Origin: Mercurialis annua
Taxonomy: Eukaryota > Streptophyta > Magnoliopsida > Malpighiales > Euphorbiaceae
Direction: 5' to 3'
Assembly (NCBI RefSeq): GCF_937616625.2
Contig: NC_065570.1
Coordinates: forward strand, 36,029,665 to 36,093,664
Length of the DNA: 64,000 bases
The notes below the pieces were generated by a model, which saw only the letters and a program-made list of their open reading frames with translations, searched no databases and had not been told where the DNA came from. Position numbers and translations under genes: made by a program. This document shows positions 25,416-38,539 of the stretch, piece after piece; position 1 is the first letter of the stretch, and each line of letters starts with the position of its first letter.

Positions 25416-28400
25416 ACATACTTATCTAGCGTAACGTTTCACGCACACTTCGCGTAATATAACCTAACCATGATTAGGTAATCGGAACGACGCGTTAAAT
25501 AGACGTGAGACTAGACATACTAATCTATTGTCATTTTTCACGCACACTTGCGTAATATGACCTAACCATTAAAGGTAATTGAAACGACGCGTCAGAGAGA
25601 CTTGTGACGCAACATAAGCATGGTAATCCAAACGACGAGTTAAAGTGACTTAAGACGCGACATGCTAATTTAGCGTCACTTGTCAGGCACACTTTGCGTA
25701 AAATAACCTGACCATGCTTAGGTAATCGGAACCACACGCTAAAGAGAATTGAGACGTGACATACTAATCTAGCGTCACTTTTCACGCACACTTTCCGTAA
25801 AATAACCTAATCATGCTTAGACAATCGGAACAACGTGTTATAGAGACTTAAGACGCGACATACTAATCTAGCGTCTAATTTCACGCACACTTCGCGTGAT
25901 GTAACAACGTGTTAAAGAGACTTAAGACGCGAAATACTACTCTAGCGTCTAATTTCACGCACACTTTGCGTAATGTAACCTAACTATGCTTAGGTAATCA
26001 GAACGACGCGTTAAAGAGACTTGTGACGCGACATAGGTATGGTAATCAGAACGACGAATTAAAGTGACTTGAGATCTAGCGTCACTTTTCAGGCACACTT
26101 TGCGTAAAATAACCTGACCATAGGTAATCGGAACAACACGTAAAAGAGAATTGAGACACGACATACTAATCTAGCGTCACTTTTCACGCACACTTTGCGT
26201 AAAATAACCTCATCATGCTTAGGTAATCGAAACATTGCGCTAAAGAGACTTAAGACGCGACATACTAATCTAGCGTCTCTTTTCACGCACACTTTGCGTA
26301 ATATAACCTAACTATGCTTAGATAATCAGAACGACGCGTTAAAGAGAATTTCCACGCCACATACTAATCTAGCGTCGCTTTTCACGCACACTTTGCGTAA
26401 TATAACCTAACCATGCCTAGGTAATAGGAAAGAGGCGATAAAGAGACTTGAGACGCGACATACTAATCTAACGTAACTTTTCACGCACACTTTGCATAAT
26501 ATAACCTAACCATGCTTAGGTAATCGGAACAACGCGTTAAAGAGAATTGAGACGCGACATACTAATCTAGCGTAACTTTTCACGCACACTTCGCGTAATA
26601 TAACCTAACCATGCTTTGATAATTAGAACGACGCATCAAATAGACTTAAGACGCAACATGCTAATCTAGCGTCACTTTCACGTACACTTTCTGTAATGTA
26701 ACCTGACCATCCTTAGGTAATCGGTACAACGCGTTAAAGAGAATTGAGATGCGACATACTAATCTAGCGTCAATCGGAATGACGCGTTAAATAGACTTGA
26801 GACGCGACATACTAATGTTTGTTACTTTTCACGCACACTTTTCGTGAAGTAACCTAGCCATTCTTAGGTAATCGGTACAATGCGTTAAAGAGACTTGAGA
26901 CGCGACATACTAATGTAGCGTCATTTTTCACGCACACTTTTCGTAAAATAACCTAACCATGCTTAGATAATCGGAACGACGCGTTAAAGAGACTTCAGAG
27001 GCGACATACTAATCTAGCGTCACTTTTCACGCAAACTTTGCGTACTATAACCTAACCATGCTTAGGAAATCGGAATGACGCATTAAAGAGACTTGAGTAG
27101 CGACATATTAATCTAGCATCATTTTTCACGCACACTTTGCGTAATATAACCTAACCATGCTTACATAATCGGAAAGACGCGTTAAAGAGACTTGAGACGC
27201 GACATACTAATCTAGCGTCCCTTTTCACGCACACTTCACGTAATATAACCTAACCAATCTTAGGTAATCGGAATACGCATTAAAGAGACTTGAGACGCGG
27301 CATACTAATCTAGCGTCACTTTTCACGCACACTTTGCATAAAATAACCTAATCATGCCTAGGTAATCGGAACGACGCGTTAAAAAGACTTGAGATGCTAC
27401 ATACTAATATATTGTCACTTTTCAAGCACACTTTGCGTAATATAATCTAACCATGCTTAGGTAATCAGAACGACGCGTTAGAGACACTTGTGACGCGACA
27501 TAAGCACAGTAATCGAAACGACGCGTTAAAGAGACTTGAAATGCGCCATACTAATCTAGCGTCACTTATTACGCACGCTTTGCGTAATATCACCTAACCA
27601 TGCTTAGGTAATCAGGACGACGCATCAAAAAGACTTGAGTAGCGACATATTAATCTAGCGTAACGTTTCACGCACACTTTGCGTAATATAACCTAACTTT
27701 GCTTAGGTAATCGGAACGACGTGTTAATAAGCATGGTAATCAAAACAACGCGTTAAAGAGACTAAAGACGTAAGATACTAATATAGCGTCACTTTTCACG
27801 CAGACATTGCGTAATATAACCTAACCATGCTTAGGTAAACGGAACGACGCGTTAAAGAGCATTGAGATGCGACATACTAATCGAGCCTCACTTTTCACGC
27901 ACACCTTGCGTAACATAACCTAACCATGGTTAGGTAATCAGAACGACACATTAAAGAGACTTGAGACGCGATATACTAATCTACCGTCACTTTTCAGCAC
28001 AGTTTGCGTAATATAAGCTTTCCATGCTTAGGTAATTGGAACGACGTGTTAATGAGACTTGAGACGCGATATACTAATTTACCGTCACTTTTTTACGCAC
28101 ACTTTGCGTAATATAACCTAACCATGCTTAGGAAATCGGAACGACATGTTAAAGAGACTTGACTCGCGTCATACTAATCTAGCGTCACTTTTCACGCACA
28201 CTTTGCGTAATATAACCTAACCATGCTTAGGAAATCAGAACGACGCGTTAGTGAGACTTGAGGTAGGATATACTGATCTAGCGTCACTTTTCACGCACAC
28301 TTTGCGTAATATAACCTAACCATGCTTAGGTAATCACAATGACGAGTTAAAGAGGCTTGTGACGCGAGATAAGCAAGGTAATCGAAACGACGCGTTAAAG

Positions 28401-28989
28401 AGACTTGAGACGCGACTTACTAATATAACGTCACTTTTCAAGCACACTTTGCGTGATATAACCTAACCATGGTTAGATAATCGGAACGATGCGTTAGAGA
28501 GACTTGTGACGCGACATAAGCATGGTAACGTGTTAAAGAGACTTGAGACGCGACATACTAACCTAGCGTCACTTTTAACGCACTCTTTGCGTAATATAAC
28601 CTAACCATGCTTAGGTAATCGGAACGACGCATTAAAGAGCCTTGAGACGCGACATACTAATCTAGCGTAACTTTTAACGCACAGCTTGCGTAATATAACC
28701 TAGCCATGCTTAGGTAATTAGAACGACACGTTAAAGAAACTTGAGATGCGACATACTAATCTAACGTAACTTTTTGCGCACACTTTGCGTAATATAACCT
28801 AACCATGCTTAGGTAATCGGAACGACGCGTTTGAGAGAATTGAGGTAGGATATACTGATCTAGCGTCACTTTTCACGCACACTTTGCGTAATATAACATA
28901 ATCATCTTAGGTAATCGGAACGACGTGTTAGAGAGACTTGACACGTGACATACTAATTTAGCGTTGCTTTTCACGCACACTTTGCGTAA
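25416..28989 (+). repeat. Diverged monomers, including second copy of module W
   Basis: This is satellite throughout, with many truncated units, for example near 25915, 26075, 26765 and 27725. The stretch 27099-27690 repeats the unit order seen at 16441-16830, including GAGTAGCGACATATTAATC at both 27099 and 27641 (542 bp apart). Units carrying GAGGTAGGATATACT appear near 28260 and 28851. No gene is seen. Confidence 0.8.
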
Positions 28990-30980
28990 TAATGCTTGGG
29001 AAATCGGAACGACCGTTAGAGAGACTTGAGATACGATATACTAATCTAGCATCACTTTTGACGCACACTCTGCGTAATATAACCTAACCATGCTTAGGTA
29101 ATCATAACGACGCGTTAAAGAGACTTGTGACGCAAGATAAGAATGGTAATCGAAACGACGCGTTAAAGAGACTTGAGACGCGACATACAAATCTAGCGTC
29201 ACTTTTCACGCACACTTCGTGTAAAATAACCTAACCATGCTTATGTAATCGGAACGACGCGTTAAAGAGACATGAGACGCGGCATTCTAATCTAGCGTCA
29301 CTTTTCATGCACACTTTGTGTAATAATAACATAACCATGCTTAGGTGATCGAAACGACGCGTTAGAAAGACTTATGACGCGACATAAGCACGGTAATCGG
29401 AACGACGCGTTAAATTGACTTGAGACGCGACATACTAATCTAGCGTCACTTTTCACGCACACTTTGCGTAATATAACCTAACCATGCTTAGTTAGTCGAA
29501 ACAACGCGTTAAATAGAATTGAGACGCGATATACTAATCTAGCGTCAGTTTTCAAGCAAACTTTGCGTACTATTACCTAACCATGGTTAGGTAATCGCAA
29601 CGCCGCTTTAAATCGACTTGAGACGCGACATACTAATTAATTGTGACGTTTCACGCACACTTTGCGTAATATAATCTAACCATGCTTAGGAAATCGGAAC
29701 GACGCATTAGAGAGACTTGAGGTAGGATATACTATTCTAGCGTCACTTTTCAGGCACACTTTGCGTAATATAACCTAACCATGCTTAGGTAATTCTAACG
29801 ACGCGTTAAAAAGACTTGTGACGCGAGATAAGCATGGTAATCGAAACGACGCGTTAAAAAGACTTGATATGCGACATACTAATCTAGCGTTACTTTTCAC
29901 GCACACTTTGCGTAACATATTCTAACCATTCTTAGGTAATCGGAACGACGCGTTAAATAGACGTAAGATGCGACATACTATTGTCATTTTTCACGCACAC
30001 TTTGTGTAATATAACCTAACCATGCTTAGGTAATCAGAACGACGCATTACACAGACTTGGATGCGACATAAGCATGGTTGGAACGACGAGTTAAAGTGAC
30101 TTGAGACGCGCCATACTAATCTAGCGTCACATTTCACGCACACTTTGCGTAAAATAACCTAACCAAGCTTAGGTAATCGGAACCACGCGTTAAAGAGAAT
30201 TGAGACGCGGCATACTAATCTAGCGTCTCGTTTCACACACACTTTGCGTAATATAACCTAACTATGCTTAGGTAACTGGAACGGCGCCATAAAGAGACTT
30301 GAAATGCGACATACTAATCTAGCTTATCTAGCGTAACTTTTCACGCACACTTTGCGTAATATAACCTAACCATTCTTAAGTAATCGGAACGACGCGTTTA
30401 ATAGAATTGAGATGTGACATTCTAATGTATTGTTACTTTTTACGCACACTTTCCGTAAAGTAACCTAACCATCCTTAGGTAATCAGTACAACGCGTTAAA
30501 GAGAATTGAGACACGATATACTAATCTAGCGTCACTTTCCGCGAACACTTTGCGTAACGCGTTTAATAGACGTTAGACTCGACATACTAATTTATTATTA
30601 CTTTTCACGCACAATTTGCGTAATATATAACCTAACCATGCGTAGGTAATCGGAAAGACGTGTTAGAGAGACTTGTGACGCGACATAAGGATGGTAATCG
30701 AAACAACGCGTTAAAGAGACTTGAGACGCGACATACTAATCTAGCGTCACTTTTCACTCACACGTTGCGTAATATAACCTAACCATGCTTAGGTAATCGG
30801 AACGACGCATTAAAGATCCTTGAGACGCAACATACTAATCTAGCGTAACTTTTCACGCACACCTCGCGTAATATAACCTATCCATGCTTAGGTAATCAGA
30901 ACGACACGTTGAAGAGACTTGAGACGCGTAATACTAATCTAGCGTCACTAAACGCACTCTTTTCGTAATATAACCTAACC
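28990..30980 (+). repeat. Diverged HOR-E unit (about 1.99 kb)
   Basis: Starting at GCTTGGGAAATC and followed by GAGATACGATATACTAATC, ACTCTGCG and GACGCAAGATAA, this order is repeated about 1990 bp later from about 30983. The copies are clearly older than HOR-A to D, with many differences. A unit bearing CTAGCTTATCTAGCGTAAC occurs near 30310 and again near 31520. Much of this stretch is the closest forward relative of the inverted block at 35272-37769. Confidence 0.6.
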
Positions 30981-33096
30981 ATGCTTGGGAAATCAAAATG
31001 GTGCGCTAGAGAGACTTGAAATACGATATACTAATCTAACGTCACTTTTCACGCACACTCTGCGTAATATAATCTAACCATGCTTAGGTAATCGAAACGA
31101 CGCGTTAAAGAGACTTGTGACGCAAGATAACCATGATAATTGAAACGACGCGTTAAAGAGAGTTGAGATGCGACATACTAATCTAGCGTCACTTTTCACG
31201 CACACTTTGTGTAAAATAACCTAACCATGCTTAGGTAATCAGAACGACGCGTTAAAGACACCTGAGACGCGGCATACTAATCTAGCGTCACTTTTCACGC
31301 ACAATTTGCATAATAGTAACCTAACCATGCTTAGATAATCGAAACGACGCGTTAGAGAGACTTGTGACGCGACATAAGCATGGTAATCGGAACGACGCGT
31401 TAAAGTGACTTGAGACGCGACATACTAATCTAGCGTCACTTTTCACGCACACTTTGCGTAATATAACCTAACCATGCTTAGTTAATCGGAACAACACGTT
31501 AAAGAGACTTGAAATGCGACATACTAATCTAGCTTATCTAGCGTAACTTTTCACGTACACTTTGCGTAATATAACCTAATCATTTTCAGGTAATCGCAAC
31601 GACACATTAAAGAGACTTGAGATGCGACATACTAATCTATTACTACTTTTCACGTACACTTTGTGTAATATAACCTTACCATGCTTAGGTAATCGTAAAG
31701 CATGGTAATTGAAATAATGCGTTGAATAGAATTCAGACGCGACATACTAATCTAGCGTCACTTTTCAAGCAAACATTGCATAATATAACCTAACCATGCT
31801 TAGGTAATCGGAACGACGCATTAAAGAGCCTTAAGACGCGACATACTAATCTAGCGTCACTTTTCACGCACACCTTGCGTAATATAACCTAACCATGCTT
31901 AGGTAATTGGAACGACGCGTTAGACAGACATATGACGCGACATACTAATCTATTGTCATTTTTCACACACACTTTGCGCAATATAACCTAACCATGCCTA
32001 GGTAATCGGAACGACGCGCTAAAGAGACTTGAGACGCGACATACTAATCTATTGATCCTTTTCACGCAAACTTTGCATAACCTAACAACGCTTAGGTAAT
32101 CAAAACGACGTGTTAGAGAGACTTGTGACGCGACATAAGCATGGCAATCGAAACAATGCGTTAAAGAGACTTGAGACGCGGTATACTAATCTAGCGTCAC
32201 TTTTCACCCAAAATTTGCATAATATAACCTAACCATGCTTTGGTAATCCAAACGACGCGTTAATGAGCCTTGAGACGTGAAATACTAATCTATTGTCATT
32301 CAATATGACCTAACCACGCTTAGGTAATCGGAACGACGCGATAAATAGTCTAGTCTTGAGACGCGACATACTAATCTATTGTCATTTTTCAAGCACACTT
32401 TGTGTAATATAACCTAGCCATGCTAAGGTAATCCGAACAACACGTTAGAGAGACTTGTGATGTGACATGAGCATGGTAATTGAAACGACCCATTTAAGAG
32501 ACTTGAGACGCGTCATACTAATATAGCGTCACTTTTTACGCACACTTTGCGAAATATAACCATATGATGCTTAGGTAATTGGAATGAAACGTTAAATACA
32601 CTCGAGATGCGACATACTAATCATTTGTCACTTTTGATGCACACTTTGCGTAATATAACCTTAACCATGCTTAGGTAATCGGAACGACGTGGTAAACAGA
32701 TTTGAGACTCAACATACTAATTTATTGATCCTTTTCACACACACTTTGCGTACTATAACCTAACCATGGTTGGTTAATCAGAACAACGTGTTAGTGAGAC
32801 TTGTGACGCGATATAAGCATGGTAATCAAACCGGCGCGTTAAAGAGACTTGAGACACGACATACTAATCTAGCGTCACTGTTTACGCACACCTTGCGTAA
32901 TATAACCTAACCATGCTTAGGTAATAGGAACGACGCGTTAAATAAACTTGTGACGCGACATACTAATCTATTGTCACTTTTCACGCACACTTTGCGTCAA
33001 ATTACCTAACCATGCTTAGGTATTCGGAACGACGCATTAAAGAGACTTGAGACGCGACATACTAATCTATCATCAGTTTACACTCACGCTTTCCAC
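30981..33096 (+). repeat. Partial second HOR-E unit and diverged monomers
   Basis: From 30981 to about 31480 the unit order follows 28990-29480, including a short unit and a monomer with AATAGTAACC or AATAATAAC before the CATG box. Beyond that are ordinary diverged monomers to 33096, where TTCCACTAATCTATTG marks an abrupt join to Y2. No gene is visible. Confidence 0.7.
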
Positions 33097-34820
33097 TAAT
33101 CTATTGTCATTTTTCACGCACACTTTGCGTAATATAACCTAACCATGCTTAGCTAGTTGGAACGACACATTAAATGGACTTGAGACGCGACATGCTTAGG
33201 TACTTAGAGACTTGTGACGCGACATATGTATGGTAATCGAAACGATGCGTTAAAGAGTCTTGAGATATTCAATATTAATCTATTTACGGACACTTTGCGT
33301 GATATAACCTAACCATGCTTATGCTTAGGTAATCAGAACGACGCGTTAGAGAGACTTGAGACGTGACATACTAATCTAGCGTCAGTTTTCACGCACGCTT
33401 TGTGTAATATAACTTAGGAAATCGGAACGACGCGTTAGAGAGACTTGAGACGCGACATACTAAGCGTCACTTTCACGCACACTTTGCGTAATATAACCTA
33501 ACTATGCTTAGGTAATCGGAACGACGCGTGAAAGAATTGCGCGATAAGCATGGTAATCAAAATGATGCGTTGAAGAGATTTGAGACGAAAAGTGTCACTT
33601 TTTACGCACACATTGCGTAATATAACCTAACCATACTTAGGTAATCGGAACAACGCGTTAAAGAGACTTGAGACTGGACATACTAATCCAGCGTCACTTT
33701 TCATGCACACTTTGCGTAATATAACCTAACCATGCTTAGGTAATCGGAACGACGCGTGAAAGAGACTTGAAACACGACATACTAATCTATTGATTCTTTT
33801 CACGAACACTTTGTACAATAACCTAACATATTTGGTAATTGGAACGACGCGTTAGAGAGACTTGGGACGCGACATAAGCATGGTAATCGAAATGACGAGA
33901 TAAAGAAACTTGCGACGCGACATAAGCATGGTAATCCAAACGACGCGTTAAAGAGACTTGAGACGCGACATACTAATTTAGCGTCACATTTAATGAAAAC
34001 TTTGCATAATATAGCCTAGCCATGCTTAGGTAATTTGAACGACGCATTAAAGAGCCTTGAGACGCGACATACTAATCTAGCGTCACTTTTCACGCACGCC
34101 TCGCCTAATATAACCTTACAATGCTTAGTTAATCGAAATGGCGCGTTAAAGAGACTTAAAACGCGACATACTAATCTAGCGTCACTTTTCACGCGCACTT
34201 TGCGTAGTATAACTTAACCCTGCTTAGGAAATCAGAACGACTCGTTAGAGAGCCTTGAGACGCGACATACTAATCTAGCGTCACTTTCTCGCACACTTTG
34301 CGAAATATAGCCTAAACATGCTTAGGTAATTGGAAAGAGACTTTTGACGCGAGATAAGCATGGTAATAAAAACGATGCGTTAAAGAGATTTAAGACGAAA
34401 CATACTAACCTAGAGTCACTTTTTACGGACACTTCGCGTAATATAAGCTAACCAAGCTTAGGTTATCGGAACGACGCGTTAAAGAGACTTGAGACTGGAC
34501 ATACTAATCTAGCGTCACTTTTAACACACACTCTGCGTAATATAACTAACCATGCTTAGGTAATCGAAACGACGCGTTAAAGAGATTTGTGACGCAACAT
34601 ACTTATCTACCGTCACTTTTCACGCACACTTTGCGTATTATAACCTAACCATGCTTAGGTAATCGGAACGACGCATGAAGAGACTTGAGACGCGACATAC
34701 TAATCTATTGATCCTTTTCACGCACTCTTTGCGTACTATGACCTAACCATGCTTTGGTAATCAGAAAGACGCGTTAGAGAGACTTGTGACGCGACATAAG
34801 CATGGTAATCGGAACGATGC
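33097..34820 (+). repeat. Segmental duplicate Y2 (partner at 10427-12144)
   Basis: This is collinear with Y1 at an offset of 22,670 bp, with AGCTAGTTGGAACGACACAT at 33151. The left edge is abrupt: the preceding monomer is cut after a CACGCTTTCC variant and the sequence jumps mid-monomer to CTAATCTATTGTCATTTTTC. At the right edge it departs from Y1/Z1 after CATGGTAATCGGAACGA. Confidence 0.92.
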
Positions 34821-35271
34821 GTTAAGGCGACTTGAGATGCGACATACTAATCTAGCGTCACTTTTCACGAAAACTCTGCGTAATATAACCTAACTATGCT
34901 TAGGTAATCGGAACGACGCATTAAAGAGCCTTGAAAGGAGACATACTAATCCAGCGTCACTTTTCACTCACAACTTGCGTAATATAACCTAATTATGCTT
35001 AAGTAATCGGAACGACGCGTTAAAGACACTTGTGACGCGACATACTAATCTATTGTTACTTTTCTCGCACACTTTTGCGTAATATAACCTAACCATGCTT
35101 CGTTAATCAGAGCGACGCGTTAAAGAGACTTGAGATGCGACATACTAATCTAGCGTCACTTTTCACGCACACTTTGCGTAATATAAGCTAACCAATCTTA
35201 GGTAATGGAACGATGCGTTAAAGACACTTGAGACGCGACATACTAATCTAACGTTACTTTTCACGCACACT
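34821..35271 (+). repeat. Forward monomers up to the inversion
   Basis: About five ordinary forward-oriented units lie here. The last stops after TTTTCACGCACAC, where the expected TTTGCGTAAT is replaced by TTATGCTTATGTTGCGTC, which reads in the opposite orientation. Confidence 0.85.
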
Positions 35272-37769
35272 TATGCTTATGTTGCGTCACAAGTCTCTTT
35301 AACACCTCTTTCCGATTACCTAAGCATGGTTAGGTTATATTACGTAAAGTACGCGTGAAAAGTAATGCTAGATTAGTATGTCGCGTCACAAGTCTCTCTA
35401 ACCCGTCATTCTGATTAACTAACCATGGTTAGGTTATATTATGCAAAGTGTGCATGAAAAGTGACAATAGATTAGTATGTCGCATCTGAAGTCTCTATAA
35501 CGCGTCGTTCCGATTACCTAAGCATGGTTATGTTATATTACCCAAAGAGTGCGTGAAAAGTGACGCTAGATTAGTATGTGGCGTCTCAAGTCTCTTTAAC
35601 GCGTCGTTCAGATTACCCAAGAATGGTTAGGTTATATTACGCAAAGTGTGCGAGAAAAGTAACACTAGATTAGTATGTCGCGTCTCAAGTCTCTTTCTTT
35701 AACGCGTCGTTCCGATTACCTAAGCATGGTTAGGTTATAGGACACAATGCGTGCGTGACAAGTAATGCTAGATTAATATTTCGCGTCTCATGTCTGTTTA
35801 ACGCATCCTTCTTATTACCTAAGCATAATTAGGTTATATTACGCAAAGTGTGCGTGAAAAGTGACGCTAGATAAGTATGTTGAGTCACAAGTCTTTTTAA
35901 CGCGTCGTTCCGATTACCTAAGCTTGGTTAGGTTATATTATGCAAATTGTGCGTGAAAAGTGATAATATATTAGTATGTTGCGTCACAAGTCTCTCTAAC
36001 GCGTCGTTCCGATTACCTAAGCATGGTTGGTTTATATTACGCAAAGTGTGCGTGAAAAGAGGCGCTAGATTAGTATGTCGCGTCTCAAGTCTCTTTAACG
36101 CGTTGTTCCGATTACCTATACATGATTAGGTTATTTTACTCAAAGTGTGCGTGAAAAGTGACGCTAGATTAGTATGTCGCGTCTCAATTCTCTTTAACGC
36201 GTGGTTCCGATTACCCAAGCATGGTTAGGTTTTTACGCAAAGTATGCGTGAAAAGTGACGCTAGATTAGTATGTCGCATCTCAAGTCACTTTAAATCGTC
36301 GTTCCAATTACCATGCTTATGTCGCGTCACAAGTCGGTGTAATGCGTCGTTTGAATTACCTAAGCATGGTTAGGTTATATTACGCAAAGTGTGCGTGAAA
36401 AATGACAATAGTATGTCGCGTCATACGTCTATTTAACGCGTCGTTCCGATTACCTAAGCATGGTTAGGTTATATTATGCAAAGTGTGCGTGAAAAGTGAC
36501 GCTCGATTAGTATGTCGCGTCTCAAGTCTCTTTGACGTGTCGTTTCGATTACCATGCTTATCTCGCGTCCCAAGTCTCTTTAACGCGTCGTTACGATTAC
36601 CTAAGAATGGTTAGATTATATTACGCAAAGTGTGCGTGAAAATTGACGCGAGATTAGTATATCCTACCTCAAGTCTCTCTAACGCGTCGTTCCGATTTCC
36701 TAAGCATGGTTAGGTTATATTACGCAAAGTGTGCGTAAAAGTCACAATTAATTAGTATGTCGCGTCTCAAGTTGATTAAAAGCGGCGTTGCGATAACCTA
36801 ACCATGATTAGGTTACAGTACGCAAAGTTTGCTTGAAAACTGACGATAGATTAGTATATCGCGTCTCAATTCTATTTAACGAGTTGTTCCGATTAACTAA
36901 GCATGGTTAGGTTATATTACGCAAAGTGTTCGTGAAAAGTGACGCTAGATTAGTATGTCGCGTCTCAAGTCACTTTAACGCGTCGTTCCGATTACAATGC
37001 TTATGTCGCGTCACAAGTCTCTCTAACGCGTCGTTTCGATTACCTAAGCATGGTTAGGTTACTATTATGCAAAGTGTGCGTGAAAAGTGACGCTAGATAA
37101 TTATGCCGCGTCTCAGGTGTCTTTAACGCGTCGTTCCGATTACCTAAGCATGGTTAGGTTATTTTACACAAAGTGTGCGTGAAAAGTGACGCTAGATTAG
37201 TATGTCGTGTCTCAAGTCGATTTGACGCGTCATGCCAATTACCTAAGCATGGTTAGGTTAGATTAAGCAAAGTGTGCGTGAAAAGTGACACTAGATTAGT
37301 GTGTCGCATCTCAAGTCTCTTTAACGCGTCGTTTCGATTACCTAAGCATGGTTAGGTTATATTACGCAGAGTGTGCGTGAAAAGTGACGTTAGATTAGTA
37401 TGTATGGCGCGTTTCAAGTCTCTTAAACGCGTCTTTTCGATTACCATGCCTATGTCGCGTAACAAGTGTCTCTAACGCGTTGTTATAATTAACTAAGCAT
37501 GGTTAGGTTATATTACGCAAAGTGTGCGTGAAAAGTGACAATAGATTAGTATGTTGCCTCTCAAGTCTCTTTAACATATCGTTCCGATTACTTAAGCATG
37601 GTTATCTTATATTACGCCAAGTGCGCGTTAAAAGTGTCTCTAGATTATTATGTCGCATAATAAGTCTCTTTAACGCATTGTTACGATTACCTAAGCATGG
37701 TTAACTTATATTACGCAAAGTGTGAGTGAAAAGTGACGCTAGATTATTATGGCGTGTCTCAAGTCTCTT
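35272..37769 (-). repeat. Inverted satellite block (about 2.5 kb)
   Basis: Every box here is the reverse complement of that in the rest of the window: CCTAAGCATGGTTAGG, AACGCGTCGTTCC, AGTATGTCGCGTCTCAAGTC and GCGTGAAAAGTGACGCTAG. The right join reads CAAGTCTCTTTGCGTAATA, where CTTT is shared by both orientations. Read backwards, much of it matches the forward region 29.1-30.1 kb unit by unit. Examples are the ATATCCTACC mark near 36658 against GGTAGGATAT near 29712, and the truncated GACAATAGTATGTCGCGTC near 36405 against the GATGCGACATACTATTGTC stretch near 29970. Confidence 0.93.
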
Positions 37770-38539
37770 TGCGTAATATAACCTAACCATGCTTAGGTAA
37801 TCGGAACGACGACTTAATGAGACTTGAGATGCGACATACTAATCTAGCGTCACTTTTCACGCAAACTTTGCGTAATATAACCTAACCATGCTTAGGAAAT
37901 TGGAACGACGCGTGAAAGAGACTTGAGTAGCGACATACTAATCTAGCGTCACTTTTCACGCAAACTTTGCGTAATATAACCTAACCATGATTAGGTAATC
38001 AGAAAGACGCGTTAACGAGACTTGAGACGCGACATATTAATCTAGCGTCATTTTTCACGCACACTTTACGTAATATATCCTAACCATACTTAGGTAATCG
38101 GAATACGCATTAAAGAGACTTGAGAAGCGACATACTAATCTAGCGTCACTTTTCACGCACACCTTGCGTAAAATAACCTAACCATGCCTAGGTAATCGGA
38201 ACAACGCGTTAAAGAGACTTGAGAAATGAGATACCAATCGAGCGTAACTTTCACGCACACTTTGCGTAATGTAACCTAACCATGCTAAGGTAATCGGAAC
38301 GACGTGTTAAAGAGACTTGAGACGCGACATACTAACCTAGCAACAGTTTTTACGCACATATTGCGTAATATAACCTAACCATGTGTACGTAATCGGAACG
38401 ACGCGTTAAAGAGACTTCATTGCGTAATATAACCTAACCATTTGTAGCTAATCGGAACGACGCGTTAAAGAGACTTGAGACGCGACATACTAACCTAGCG
38501 TCACTTTTCACGCACACTTTGCGTAAAATAACCTAACCT
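37770..38539 (+). repeat. Forward monomers after the inversion
   Basis: Orientation returns to forward. The series GAGTAGCGACATACTAATC, GGAATACG, ATGCCTAGG again shows the unit order of module W. A truncated unit (GACTTCATTGCGTAATATAA) lies near 38415. No gene is visible. Confidence 0.82.

Noticed and set aside
35272..37769. Inverted block as a transposon
   Set aside because: There are no terminal repeats, no target duplication and no foreign sequence; it is satellite in reverse orientation.
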